The notes under the pieces: model-generated
What the model was told of the DNA's origin: nothing
Seen by the model: only the letters and a program-made list of their open reading frames with translations
Databases searched by the model: none
Shown here: positions 15,069 to 24,398 of the stretch, piece after piece
Numbering within the stretch: the first letter of the stretch is position 1
Layout: every line of letters starts with the position of its first letter
Translations under genes and position numbers: made by a program
Origin: Rhodanobacter sp. FDAARGOS 1247
GTDB lineage: Bacteria > Pseudomonadota > Gammaproteobacteria > Xanthomonadales > Rhodanobacteraceae
Length of the DNA: 64,000 nt
Reading direction: 5' to 3'
NCBI RefSeq assembly: GCF_016889805.1
Contig: NZ_CP069535.1
Location: forward strand, 2,108,001 to 2,172,000

Positions 15069-17825
15069 TCAGCTGCGCTTGGGCGGCACCAGCTTCAGCC
15101 GCGCGGGCACGGGCGGCTGGTTCGGGCACAACAGATGGCGCACCTCATCCGGTTGCAGCGGACGGGAATACAGGTAGCCCTGCCCCTCGACGCAGCCACT
15201 GCGCAACAGGAAGTCGTGCTGTGCCTCGGTCTCGATGCCCTCGGCGATGGTCACCAGGCCAAGGCTCTTGGACATCACCAGCATCGCTTCGGTGATTGCC
15301 GCGTCGTTGGCGTCGCCGGGCAGACCGGTGACGAAGGAGCGGTCGATCTTCAGATAGGCCACCGCCGGCAGCTTCAGGTAAGCCATCGACGAGTAGCCGG
15401 TGCCGAAATCGTCGATCGCCACCTCGATCCCCAGCGCATGCAGGGTCTGCATGGTGCGTTCGATGTCGTCGCCCAGGCGCAACATCGCGCTCTCGGTGAT
15501 CTCCAGCAGCAGGCGGCTTGCCGACAGCTGCCTCGACTGCAACGCTCGGTTGACCCCGTCGACAAAGGCGGGGTGGCCGAACCAGCGGGCCGAGATGTTC
15601 ACCGCCACCCGGATCGGCGGCACCCCGGCCAGGTCCCATGCCTGGATCTGGGCGCAGGTGGTCTGCATCACCCACTCGTCGATGCGCCGGATCAGGCCCA
15701 GCCCTTCGGCGACCGGAATGAACTCACCCGGCAGTATTTCGCCGCGCTCCGGATGCTGCCAGCGCAGCAGGGCCTCCACCGCCACGATGCGTCCACTGCG
15801 CAGTTCCACGCTGGGCTGGAACACCAGGTGAAATTCATTGCGGGCCAGCGCCTGGCGCAACTCGGTGGCCAGTTGCAGGCGCCGACGCGTGTCGGCGTGC
15901 ATCATCGGCGTATAGAAGCGGCAGGCGTTGCGCTCTTCCGCCTTGGCCGCATACATCGCCGCATCGGCGTTGGTGATCAGCGCCGCCGCGTTGGCGCCGT
16001 CCAGCGGATAGCCGGCCACGCCGATGCTGGCGCTGAGCACGATCTCGTAATCGTCGATCAGCAGGGGTTCGGACAGGCTGACCAGCAGGCGGTTGACGAT
16101 GGTGCGGGCATCCTCGCGCAGGATCAGCCGCGGGATCAGCACGGTGAACTCGTCGCCACCGATGCGGCCAGCCACGTCGCCATCGGAAAGCTGCCGGCGA
16201 ATCCGCTCGGCCACCTTGACCAGCAGCCGGTCGCCAATCGCGTGGCTGTAGCTGTCGTTGACGATCTTGAATGCATCCAGGTCGATGAACAGCACCACCA
16301 CCGCCAGCCGCTCGCGTTCGGCCACCGCGATCGCCTCGCTGCAATGGCGCTCGAATTCGGCCCGGTTGACCAGGCCGGTCAGCGGGTCATGCCGCGCCAT
16401 GTGTTCCAGCCGCTGCTGGCTGGCCTTGGCCTCGTGGATGTCGGTGCACACGGCCACGTAATATTGCGGCTGCCCTTCCCCGTCACGGATGGCGCTGATG
16501 CTGAGGTGTTCGGGATAGCTGCTGCCGTCGTTGCGGTTGCTGAGCACCTCCCCGCTCCAGTTCCGCCCGGCCGCCACGCTGTCCCAGATCGACTGCGGCA
16601 GCGGCTTGCCATCGGGCAGGCGGCGATGCTCGTCCAGGCGGCGGCCGATCAGCGCCTGGCTGGAAAATCCGGTCAGCCCCACATGGGCTTCGTTGGTGGA
16701 AAGCACCCGTCGTTCCGCATCGGCGATGATCACGCCCTCGGCGATGCCCGCCAGCGCCTCTGCCGCGATGCGTCGCTCCTGCTCCATTTTCAGGCGCTCG
16801 GAGATGTCGCGAATGATCGCCTGGCGCACCGGCTGGCTGCCCCAGTTGGCCAGGCTGGTCTGCAACTCCACCGGGCGCGTGCTGCCCTGCTCGCCCAGCA
16901 GCAGGTTGCTGGCTGCCCGCCCGGCCTGCTGCCCGGCCATCGACTGCACGAACAGGTGCACGAAACGGTCACCGACCAGTTCGCCGGCGCTGCGCCCGGT
17001 CCAGCTGGCGGTGGTGCGGTTCACGTCCAGGATGCGCCCGCTGGATTCGTCGATCATCACGATCGCATCGGCGGCGCTGTCGAACAGCAGCCGATAGCGC
17101 TCTTCGCTGCCGCGCACGCTGGCGAGAATCCGCCGCGCCATGTCCAGCCAGAGCAGCGCGGCGATGAGTCCGGCGCCGAATACGCCCCAGAACAGCACCT
17201 GGCCCATCCAGACCGCGCCATCGGCGATCTTGCGCGAGAACAGCGTGCTGCGCGGCTCGATGTAACTGTTGATCGCGTGGATGCGCGCGCGCTGACGGGC
17301 GATCTCCGCCTGTCCCGGCGTGCCGCTCGCGTAACCGGCGGCCAGCGCGTCGGCGATCGTGTTCAGGTCGTGAATCGAGGTATCGGTGGAACGCCAGGCG
17401 TCCAGCGCGTCGCGCATGTAGGGCGCACCGGAAAAATGATGCAGCATGAAGATGACGCCGGGGATCGCGATGGTGACGGTATTGCTGCGGCGCAGGGCGC
17501 CGGCCACTTCCTCGTAGTCATAGCTGCCGGACAGGATCTGGTCGCGGGCCGAGCGATCGGCCATCAGCAGACCATAATTCTCGCGGTAGTTGGCCAGGTC
17601 GGCCGGATCGCCGGAGATCGCGTAGCTCTCCAGCGCAATCACGCTCTGCTTCTGCGCCTTCGACCAGATGCTCTCGCCGTTGAGAAAACCGGCGAGAGCC
17701 ACCTGCAGCTGCAGTGCGCCCCAGGTCAGTGCCAGGATCAGCACCAGCATGCCCACGAGCCCGTACACCAACGGCATCAAGCGTCGTGACAACGGTCGTT
17801 GCAAGCTGAGTCGCGAACTTCGCAT
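15069..17825 (-). CDS. Membrane PAS-GGDEF-EAL c-di-GMP signalling protein
   Basis: A 918-residue protein. A membrane helix at about 18-40, a periplasmic sensor domain of about 165 residues and a second helix at about 208-230 are followed by two PAS domains (about 240-360 and 365-480). Next come a GGDEF domain with intact IGGDEF (residues 556-560) and an EAL domain with EALLR at 684 and DDFGTGYSS. Both catalytic signatures are preserved, so it could make and degrade c-di-GMP, though only one activity often dominates. The periplasmic sensor is not a family I can name. It is transcribed alone, with a 65-base gap from the TenA-like gene. Confidence 0.93.
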   Translation of the reverse strand: MRSSRLSLQRPLSRRLMPLVYGLVGMLVLILALTWGALQLQVALAGFLNGESIWSKAQKQSVIALESYAISGDPADLANYRENYGLLMADRSARDQILSGSYDYEEVAGALRRSNTVTIAIPGVIFMLHHFSGAPYMRDALDAWRSTDTSIHDLNTIADALAAGYASGTPGQAEIARQRARIHAINSYIEPRSTLFSRKIADGAVWMGQVLFWGVFGAGLIAALLWLDMARRILASVRGSEERYRLLFDSAADAIVMIDESSGRILDVNRTTASWTGRSAGELVGDRFVHLFVQSMAGQQAGRAASNLLLGEQGSTRPVELQTSLANWGSQPVRQAIIRDISERLKMEQERRIAAEALAGIAEGVIIADAERRVLSTNEAHVGLTGFSSQALIGRRLDEHRRLPDGKPLPQSIWDSVAAGRNWSGEVLSNRNDGSSYPEHLSISAIRDGEGQPQYYVAVCTDIHEAKASQQRLEHMARHDPLTGLVNRAEFERHCSEAIAVAERERLAVVVLFIDLDAFKIVNDSYSHAIGDRLLVKVAERIRRQLSDGDVAGRIGGDEFTVLIPRLILREDARTIVNRLLVSLSEPLLIDDYEIVLSASIGVAGYPLDGANAAALITNADAAMYAAKAEERNACRFYTPMMHADTRRRLQLATELRQALARNEFHLVFQPSVELRSGRIVAVEALLRWQHPERGEILPGEFIPVAEGLGLIRRIDEWVMQTTCAQIQAWDLAGVPPIRVAVNISARWFGHPAFVDGVNRALQSRQLSASRLLLEITESAMLRLGDDIERTMQTLHALGIEVAIDDFGTGYSSMAYLKLPAVAYLKIDRSFVTGLPGDANDAAITEAMLVMSKSLGLVTIAEGIETEAQHDFLLRSGCVEGQGYLYSRPLQPDEVRHLLCPNQPPVPARLKLVPPKRS

Positions 17826-17890
17826 GGCGTCCCTAGGTTCGTGATCGACACATCACGTTCTGGCTAGACACTGCCCGGAACCTGGTTCCC

Positions 17891-18667
17891 TCAGGCTGCG
17901 GCTTCGTTCAGTACATCCAGAACACGATGCGGTTTGACGCAGCGATCAGCAAGAATCCGCATGCTGGTGTAGCTGCGCTTGATGCATTCGCCGACGTGGC
18001 TCACTTCATCAGCGGAAGGTTCCGTTCCCAGCAGTGTACAGACTATCTCCAGCGCCTCCCACGGATGGGTGTCGTCATAGGCCGCATGCAACTGCAACCA
18101 GCGCAGCGATCCGGCCCGGCTCTTCTCCGGGAAGCGCTCGACATAACGGCTGCTGTCGAAGAGCAGTTGCGACCATTCGCCGGTGGCTCCTTCCACCGCA
18201 TAGTTGGTGGCGGCGATGCCCGCGGCCAGTGTATCCCTGCGGCTGACGTCCTCGCACCAGTTGGCCAGCGTCTCGGTGCCGTGCGGGGCCACCCCGTGCA
18301 GCACTTCCTCGCGGGCAATACCCGCGCCCTCGGCCCAATTGAGCCAGTATTCGGCGTGGTTCTGCTCGACGCGGATGTTGCGTACCAGCCAGCGTCGCGC
18401 CAGGTTGTCGCCGGCGCTGCGGCCGAACTGGGTCTTCAGCAGGCTTTGCGCCATGTACGCCGGGAACCGTTCGATGACCGGCCAGATGCCGACCATGAAG
18501 TTGGTGGTCCCGGCCTTGCCCAGGCTGCCATTGATCATGGATTCCCACAGCGGGTGCTCGATCACGCTGCGCTTGGTGCTTTCGCAATCGGCCACCATGT
18601 CCTGGGCCCACTGGGGGTAGCTGGTCAGCTCGGTCTGCGGGCCGGTCAGTTTGAATTCGTTGTGCAT
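17891..18667 (-). CDS. TenA/PqqC-like heme-oxygenase-fold protein
   Basis: A 258-residue all-helical protein of the iron-containing redox/TenA-like group. It has the typical EHPLWESMINGSLG start of the fold, the metal-ligand type RVEQNHAEYWLNWA segment, and AGIAATNYAVEGATGEWS. Such proteins include thiaminase II, PqqC, and di-iron oxygenases such as CADD and UndA. No pqq or thi genes are adjacent, so the substrate is unknown. A GAGGAG Shine-Dalgarno precedes ATG 18667. Confidence 0.75.
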   Translation of the reverse strand: MHNEFKLTGPQTELTSYPQWAQDMVADCESTKRSVIEHPLWESMINGSLGKAGTTNFMVGIWPVIERFPAYMAQSLLKTQFGRSAGDNLARRWLVRNIRVEQNHAEYWLNWAEGAGIAREEVLHGVAPHGTETLANWCEDVSRRDTLAAGIAATNYAVEGATGEWSQLLFDSSRYVERFPEKSRAGSLRWLQLHAAYDDTHPWEALEIVCTLLGTEPSADEVSHVGECIKRSYTSMRILADRCVKPHRVLDVLNEAAA

Positions 18668-19154
18668 TGCGTTCTCCTCGGTTTGGGCGGTTCATGAGTC
18701 ACTGTCATTCGACCGACCCGGAATCCCGACGCCGGCCGTTTCCCCGGCATGCCGCTGGGCACCACCGGAAAATCTGCATCCGCCACTCGCCGAAGGCACT
18801 GCCAGCTTCGGCAGCGGCTTTCCTGCGCCGCTGATCACGGCGGGAAAACTGCCTTCGTGAAGGCAGGCCAGAGGCCTACGATGCCGCAATCCTGCGGGAC
18901 TTGTACTTTCGACCGTCACGCCATGCGACTGAACCGGTCGTGAGACGCGCGCACGGCAGCGTCGGCGCCCCAGGCGCGGCATCGCGAGAACCGGGCGACA
19001 GGAGGAGGATGCAGAAGACCGCCGATGGCGGGCAGCATCGTGTTTCGGAATGAACGGGGCCGGCACCGCGGGCGCAGGCCATCCCGGTCGGCCTGCCGTC
19101 AGGCAGCGGCAAGCACCAGGGCACGCGAAAAAGTCGAATGGAAAGCGCGGGCGC
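18668..19154. other. Intergenic region with two inverted repeats, no gene seen
   Basis: This stretch lies downstream of the 19155 gene and upstream of the TenA-like gene. No frame looks coding. It holds an inverted repeat GCCGAAG (18789-18795) / CTTCGGC (18806-18812) and a near-continuous 18-base palindrome at 18849-18866 (arms CTGCCTTC/GAAGGCAG). These could be a terminator for one gene and an operator for the other. Confidence 0.5.
18849..18866. promoter_or_regulatory. 18-bp palindrome, possible operator or hairpin
   Basis: Arms CTGCCTTC and GAAGGCAG match perfectly around a two-base centre, about 180 bases upstream of the TenA-like gene. The symmetry and size fit a dimeric regulator site, but a tight hairpin cannot be excluded. 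No second copy was noticed in this window. Confidence 0.35.
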
Positions 19155-19919
19155 TCAGGGCACGCGCATCTCCGCCTCGACCTGCCCGATGAAATGGCCC
19201 ATCCGGATGGAGGCGGTGCTGGTCAGGAAAATGCCTTCGTAATACGCCAGCAGCACGTCCAGCCGCTCCTGGTTCAGTTCGCTCGAGGCCCGGTACTCGG
19301 GCCCGGGCGGCCGGGTGATCGTCTCCACCATGTCGCCGAGCAACTCGCGCATGTCCTCGCGGAACAGATCCAGCCCCTCCGCCCAGCCGGTGTCCGGCTG
19401 GTTCAGCACCAGGCTGGCCGCCCGGACAAAGGCCTGCCGGCCCGCGATCTCGTCGACGATGCTGTCGATGTTGTTCACGCTGCGGGGCAACGAGACGCAG
19501 TCGGCAAACTCCAGCACCAGATGCCGACGCAGGCCCCTGTTGCCGGTGATCATCGTCGGCAGCTTGCCATCGAGCTGCAGATGGCATGGACAGGTGTGGC
19601 AGGCATTGTCGACGCCGCCGCTGCGGTCCACGTAGGCCTGCCACACCGCGCCCTTGCTTTCGACCAGCACCGGGGCACTCAACCGCTCGGTCTTCCTGAC
19701 GATCTCGAACAAGGCAAGGATGCGCGCCACCGAGTGATAGCGGCGCTCGCCGTAATTCCTGAGCTTCTCTTCCATCGACCGCGAAGGCTGGCGTCGGGTG
19801 TGGTTGCCGCCCGAATCGATATGGATGCGGCTCTTGCCCACCCGGGTGCGGGCGGTAATCGTGTTCAGGCGGCTGCGAAAGAAACTCGCGTTCTGCCGGT
19901 AATCGCTGGAGTTGGGCAT
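19155..19919 (-). CDS. Conserved hypothetical protein with CHTCPCH motif
   Basis: A 254-residue protein of unknown function that I do not recognise. It is soluble, with a basic N-terminal part rich in Arg/His and a central ACHTCPCHLQ motif that could bind a metal. A mostly helical C-terminal half follows (VNNIDSIVDEIAGR, WAEGLDLFREDMRELLGDMVE). The ATG at 19919 has GAGG eight bases upstream; the frame stays open to 20021 but without a better start. It is separated by several hundred bases from its neighbours on both sides. Confidence 0.65.
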   Translation of the reverse strand: MPNSSDYRQNASFFRSRLNTITARTRVGKSRIHIDSGGNHTRRQPSRSMEEKLRNYGERRYHSVARILALFEIVRKTERLSAPVLVESKGAVWQAYVDRSGGVDNACHTCPCHLQLDGKLPTMITGNRGLRRHLVLEFADCVSLPRSVNNIDSIVDEIAGRQAFVRAASLVLNQPDTGWAEGLDLFREDMRELLGDMVETITRPPGPEYRASSELNQERLDVLLAYYEGIFLTSTASIRMGHFIGQVEAEMRVP

Positions 19920-20244
19920 GTTCGTATCCTCGGCCGGAAGAGCGTGGCGACAAGGCATCGAAACGAACGTCTCCACGATCAGGTGGACTATAGCCACGAC
20001 ACGAGGCGCCGGAACGCCCATTTGCAGGGCGGGCGCAAGGCCGGATCGAAATTGGGCCGTGTCCTGCGCGGACGCCGGTCACGCGCCTACATGACGGTCT
20101 GGACAAACCCCACAATCGCCCCGTTGCCGTTGCCCGTATCGACCGGGCGGCCCACGGTGAAGGCTGCCTCGGCGGTGGCCGGGCGCATCTGCGCGGCAAG
20201 GCTGTGCCGCCGGAACGGGGCGCGGCTCACGCGCCCCGCCCTGA

Positions 20245-20823
20245 TCAACCGGCGTAATCGACCACCAGGGCCACGCGGCGGTTGCTTGTGCCCGCGTCGC
20301 GCGATGCACCCTTCTCCACCTGGCGGTTGCTCGCCTCGCCATAACTGACCGCGCGAACCTGGCCGGCGGCCATGCCTTCACTGGAAACCAGGTAGTCACG
20401 CACGGCGTCCGCGCGCTTCTGGCCCAGCCGCTGGTTATAGGCCCGCGAACCGGCCGGATCGGTGAAGCCTTCCACCGTCACCACCGCACCGGAGTGGTGC
20501 GCCTGCATCACCTGGGCGAAGTCCTTCAGCATGGCCTTGTCCTGTTCGTTCAAGTCGGCCTTGTTGAAATCGAAATGGGCCACCGTGTCCACGCGCAGGC
20601 GTCCCTGCATTTCCGTCAGGGTGGCATCGTATTTGGAGAATCGCTGCTGCATGTCGGCAGTGAGCGCGTCCAGTTGCTGCTGCATCTGGGCATCGGTGCT
20701 TTGCAGCTTGCCGATGGCGGCGTCGAAGTCGGTGCGCTTGACGTAGCCGCTGCAGCCGGCAAGGGATGTGACTGCCACCAGGGCGAGAGCGAGACAGGCG
20801 CCTCGGGAAGATCGATTCAACAT
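20245..20823 (-). CDS. OmpA-family lipoprotein
   Basis: A 192-residue peptidoglycan-associated lipoprotein. The signal peptide ends in the lipobox LAGC, then a short coiled coil (about residues 35-72), then an OmpA C-terminal domain with the VEGFTDPAGSRAYNQRLGQKRA motif. The Asp and Arg that bind diaminopimelate are in place. It resembles Pal/YiaD-like proteins. The TolB/Pal operon is not nearby, so it is not the main Pal. A GGAG Shine-Dalgarno is present. It is divergent from the acylase gene. Confidence 0.9.
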   Translation of the reverse strand: MLNRSSRGACLALALVAVTSLAGCSGYVKRTDFDAAIGKLQSTDAQMQQQLDALTADMQQRFSKYDATLTEMQGRLRVDTVAHFDFNKADLNEQDKAMLKDFAQVMQAHHSGAVVTVEGFTDPAGSRAYNQRLGQKRADAVRDYLVSSEGMAAGQVRAVSYGEASNRQVEKGASRDAGTSNRRVALVVDYAG

Positions 20824-21139
20824 GGGGAGTTCTCCTCTTCATATCGGAATGCTGCGGCGGTGATGCACGAAGCCTCGCCACAACCTGTCCGATCCTGCCC
20901 CAGCGAAGCTGCACAGTCTGCGAACCCGACGACGTATTTTGCCCGCGCGAATTAATGCCGAGTTCAGTTGCAGTCCCGATCGCCAGCAGATGCGGGTTCG
21001 CTCCGCGAGCGATGCGATTCGATCAGCGGCATCCGGGAGCTCCGTCGACTCCGTCGAACCAGGCTTTGCACAGACGGCCCGGTAGTGGTCAACTCCACGC
21101 GGTACGGCGGCGCCAACGAACCCGGGGGATCGCAAACAG
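20824..21139. other. Divergent intergenic region, no gene seen
   Basis: A 316-base region between the OmpA-type lipoprotein (minus) and the acylase (plus). No convincing small frame was found on either strand. It must hold the promoters of both genes, but I could not pick clear -35/-10 pairs. Confidence 0.4.
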
Positions 21140-23368
21140 ATGCATGCAACCATCTTGAACAAGCTGCGCCGATCGGCGCCATCCGCCCTGTTGCCGCGAG
21201 GCCTGCTGGCCGCCACGCTGATGCTGACGACCCTGCTGGCCACCGCCCGCAGCGCACCGCCGGAGCTGGCCGACTGGCAGCGCCAGGCCCAGGCAATCAC
21301 GATCACCCGCGACGACTGGGGCATTGCCCACGTGCACGGCAGGACTGATGCCGACGCCGTTTTCGGCATGGCCTACGCCCAAGCCGAAGACGACTTCAAC
21401 CGGGTCGAGACGAATTACCTGAACTCGCTGGGCTGGCTCGCCGAAGCCGAGGGCGAGTCGGCGATCTGGAGCGACCTGCGCCAGCAGTTGTTCATCGATC
21501 CCGTCGAACTCAAGGCCCAATACGCAAAGAGTCCGGCCTGGCTGCAGGCCCTGATGGACAGCTGGGCGGCTGGCCTCAACTACTACCTGGCCACCCATCC
21601 CGACGTGCATCCGCGGGTGATCCGTCAGTTCGAGCCGTGGATGGCGCTGAGCTTCAGCGAAGGCAGCATCGGCGGCGACATCGAGCGTGTCTCGCTCGAC
21701 CGGCTCGCCGCGTTCTACGGCAAGGCCGAAACGAAACTGGCCAGCGTGCAGACGCCGTCGAGCTGGGTCGAGCCGACCGGCTCAAACGGCTTCGCGATCG
21801 CGCCCAAGCTCACCGTGGACGGCCACGCGCTGTTGTGGATCAACCCGCACACCTCGTTCTTCTTCCGCTCCGAACTGCAGATGTCCAGCGACGAGGGGCT
21901 GGACGCCTACGGCGCGGTGACGTGGGGGCAGTTCTTCATCTACCAGGGTTTCAATCCGCACATCGGCTGGATGCATACCTCCACCGGCGCCGACGTCGTC
22001 GACGAATTCGCCGAGACCATCGTGCACAAGGGCGATCAGCTGTTCTACCGCTACGGCAAGGAACTGCGTCCGCTCACCTCGCGCACGATCAGGCTGCGCT
22101 ATCGGGCGAAGGACGGCTCGCTGGCCAGCCGCAGCTTCACCGCCCGCTTCACCCATCACGGCCCGATCGTGCGCGCAGCCGACGGCAAGTGGATCGCCAT
22201 CGCGCTGATGAACAAGCCGATGGAGGCGCTCGAACAGAGCTGGCTGCGCACCAAGGCCAGCGACTACGCCAGCTACCGCAAGGTGGCCGAGCTCAAGGCG
22301 AACTCCTCGAACAACACGATCTTCGCCGACGACAAGGGCGAGATCGCGTACATGCATCCGCAATTCATCCCCAGGCGCGACAACCGCTTCGACTACACCC
22401 AGCCGGTCGACGGCAGCGACCCGGCCACCGACTGGCAGGGCCTGCACACGCTGGACGAGGCGCCGCACCTGCTCGATCCGCGGAACGGCTGGATCATGAA
22501 CACCAACAACTGGCCCTACTCCGCCGCGGGCAAGTTCAGCCCGCAGCAGAAGGATTACCCGCGCTACATGGATACCTTCGGCGAAAACCCACGCGGCATC
22601 CACGCCACCCGCGTGCTCGATCGGGTACGCGACTTCAGCAAGGCCTCGCTGATCACCGCGGCGTTCGACTCCTATCTGCCCGCCTTCGCGCAACTGATCC
22701 CGGTGCTGGTGTCCGACTACGACAGGCTGCCCGACAACGATCCGCTGAAACCCCGCCTGGCCGGCCAGATCGCCCTGCTTCGGGGCTGGGACTATCGCTG
22801 GGGCATCGCCTCGATGCCGACTTCGCTGGCAGTGTTCTGGGGTGACACGCTGTGGGATCGCGTGCATGCCCAGGCCGAGTCGGAAGACCAGTCAGTGTAT
22901 GACTTCATGGCCGGCGACGCGGGCCCGAAGGCGCGCCTCGACGCGCTGGTCGCCGCCTCCGACCGGCTGGAACACGACTTCGGCAGTTGGGGCGTGCCGT
23001 GGGGCGAGATCAACCGCTTCCAGCGCAACGACGGCGCCATCGTGCAGAGTTTCGACGACGGCAAGCCGAGCATCCCGGTGCCGTTCGTCTCCTCGCGCTG
23101 GGGTTCGCTGGCCTCGTTCGGCGCGCATCGCTGGCCCGGCACCAAGCGTTACTACGGCACCAGCGGCAACAGCTTCGTAGCGGTGGTCGAGTTCGGCCCC
23201 AAGGTCAGCGCCCGTGCGATCACGGCCGGCGGCGAAAGCGGCCATCCCGCCTCGAAGCACTTCAACGACGAGGCCGAGCGCTACACCACCGGCAACCTGC
23301 GCACCGTGTACTTCTGGCCCGAGCAGTTGCAGGGGCACACCGAGCGGGTCTATCACCCAGGGGAATGA
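21140..23368 (+). CDS. Penicillin acylase family N-terminal-nucleophile hydrolase
   Basis: A 742-residue secreted precursor. A cleavable signal is at about residues 1-39, then an alpha-chain (ITRDDWGIAHVHGRTDADAVFGMAYAQAEDDF is the family N-terminal hallmark). The autocatalytic cleavage site is Gly214-Ser215 in EPTGSNGFAI, where Ser215 becomes the nucleophile of the beta-chain. HTSTGADVVDEF fits the first part of the beta-chain. Family members act on penicillins, N-acyl-homoserine lactones, aculeacin or cyclic lipopeptides; the sequence alone does not decide. It ends 44 bases from a convergent class A beta-lactamase gene with a shared terminator-like hairpin between them. Confidence 0.9.
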   Translation: MHATILNKLRRSAPSALLPRGLLAATLMLTTLLATARSAPPELADWQRQAQAITITRDDWGIAHVHGRTDADAVFGMAYAQAEDDFNRVETNYLNSLGWLAEAEGESAIWSDLRQQLFIDPVELKAQYAKSPAWLQALMDSWAAGLNYYLATHPDVHPRVIRQFEPWMALSFSEGSIGGDIERVSLDRLAAFYGKAETKLASVQTPSSWVEPTGSNGFAIAPKLTVDGHALLWINPHTSFFFRSELQMSSDEGLDAYGAVTWGQFFIYQGFNPHIGWMHTSTGADVVDEFAETIVHKGDQLFYRYGKELRPLTSRTIRLRYRAKDGSLASRSFTARFTHHGPIVRAADGKWIAIALMNKPMEALEQSWLRTKASDYASYRKVAELKANSSNNTIFADDKGEIAYMHPQFIPRRDNRFDYTQPVDGSDPATDWQGLHTLDEAPHLLDPRNGWIMNTNNWPYSAAGKFSPQQKDYPRYMDTFGENPRGIHATRVLDRVRDFSKASLITAAFDSYLPAFAQLIPVLVSDYDRLPDNDPLKPRLAGQIALLRGWDYRWGIASMPTSLAVFWGDTLWDRVHAQAESEDQSVYDFMAGDAGPKARLDALVAASDRLEHDFGSWGVPWGEINRFQRNDGAIVQSFDDGKPSIPVPFVSSRWGSLASFGAHRWPGTKRYYGTSGNSFVAVVEFGPKVSARAITAGGESGHPASKHFNDEAERYTTGNLRTVYFWPEQLQGHTERVYHPGE

Positions 23369-23378
23369 CGGAGCGCGA

Positions 23379-23414
23379 CGGGCCGCCTTCACGGCAGCCC
23401 GAATGGCTTTTTTT
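23379..23414 (+). terminator. Rho-independent terminator of the acylase gene
   Basis: Arms 23379-23387 and 23393-23401 pair over nine positions with one mismatch around a five-base loop. Seven T follow at 23408-23414. The T run overlaps the stop codon of the convergent beta-lactamase gene (23413-23415). Confidence 0.7.
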
Positions 23415-24297
23415 ACAGGCTGGCCGCGATGCGACCCACCTCGGCCAGCACGCGGGCGCCCACGTCGGCATCCGGCGATGTGGGTGCGTAATAGGCGGTG
23501 ACCAGCACGGGCGCGCGCTGCGGTGGCCACAGGATCGCCACGTCATTGCTCTCGCCCTGCGTGCCGCTGCCGGTCTTGTCGCCCGCCTGCCAGCCCGATG
23601 GCAGGCCGCCGCGCAACTTGTGCAAACCCGTGGTGCACGCGCGCAGCCAGCCGGTCAGGCGTGCGCGTGACGCGGCAGAAAGCGCATCACCGAGCAGCAG
23701 GGCGCGCAGGTCGCCCAGCATCGCCTGCGGCGTCGTGGTGTCGCGCAGCTCGCCCGGACCGCCGACGTTGAGCTCGGGCTCGGTGCGATCGAGCCGGGTC
23801 AGCGGATCACCCAGCGTGCGCGCGAACGCGGTCACCGCCGCAGGACCGCCGAGGCTTGCCAGCAGCAGGTTGGCGGCGGTGTTGTCGCTCACCGTGATCG
23901 CGGCCTGGCAGAGCTCGCCGACCGTCATGCCCGGCGCGCCCACGTGGCGCGACGTTTCCGGCGCCCATGCCAGCAGCACGTCCTTGCCGAAAATGATGCG
24001 TCGATCCAGCTGCTCGCGCCCCTGATCCACCCGCGCCAGCACCGCAGCCACTGCCAGCAGCTTGAAGGTGCTGCACATCAGGAAGCGCTCGTCGATGCGG
24101 CGCCCGGCGTGGTGCCCGCTGCCGGTATCCAGCATCGCCACGCCCAGTCGCCCGCCGTGTTTTCGCTCCAGCGCCGCCAGGCGTGCCGCGATGGCATCCA
24201 CCGCAGGTGACGCCGCCGGCATCGCGAATGCCACGCGATGCAGCGGCAGCGCCGCCGCACCCAGCAGGATGCCCTGCAACAGGTTTCGACGATTCAT
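23413..24297 (-). CDS. Class A beta-lactamase
   Basis: A 294-residue serine beta-lactamase with a twin-arginine-like signal (MNRRNLLQG, cleavage after about residue 25). All class A motifs are present: CSTFK with nucleophile Ser76 and Lys79, SDN at 137-139, the omega-loop EPELN with Glu173 and Asn177, and DKTGSG at 240-245. Cys precedes the nucleophile and Ser follows KTG, as in CTX-M-like enzymes. No Cys stands at the position that forms the carbapenemase disulfide. A GAGGAGATCC Shine-Dalgarno precedes the ATG. No ampR-type regulator gene is adjacent, so it is likely an intrinsic chromosomal enzyme. Confidence 0.95.
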   Translation of the reverse strand: MNRRNLLQGILLGAAALPLHRVAFAMPAASPAVDAIAARLAALERKHGGRLGVAMLDTGSGHHAGRRIDERFLMCSTFKLLAVAAVLARVDQGREQLDRRIIFGKDVLLAWAPETSRHVGAPGMTVGELCQAAITVSDNTAANLLLASLGGPAAVTAFARTLGDPLTRLDRTEPELNVGGPGELRDTTTPQAMLGDLRALLLGDALSAASRARLTGWLRACTTGLHKLRGGLPSGWQAGDKTGSGTQGESNDVAILWPPQRAPVLVTAYYAPTSPDADVGARVLAEVGRIAASL

Positions 24298-24398
24298 CGG
24301 ATCTCCTCGTGATGGGACGCCAGCGGTCCGGTACGCCAGAGGCTAGTCAGCCAGGCAGGCACCCGGCGGCCTTCGGGGAGGCGAAATCCTGACAGGTC

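Noticed and set aside
15135..17789. An 884-codon open frame antisense to the GGDEF-EAL gene
   Set aside because: Composition (His/Gln/Arg-rich, no motifs) is that of a mirror frame of a well-supported gene.
23413..24297. Carbapenemase of the KPC/NMC-A type, suggested by the Cys before the nucleophile
   Set aside because: The partner Cys after the KTG motif is missing (KTGSGT), so the typical disulfide cannot form.
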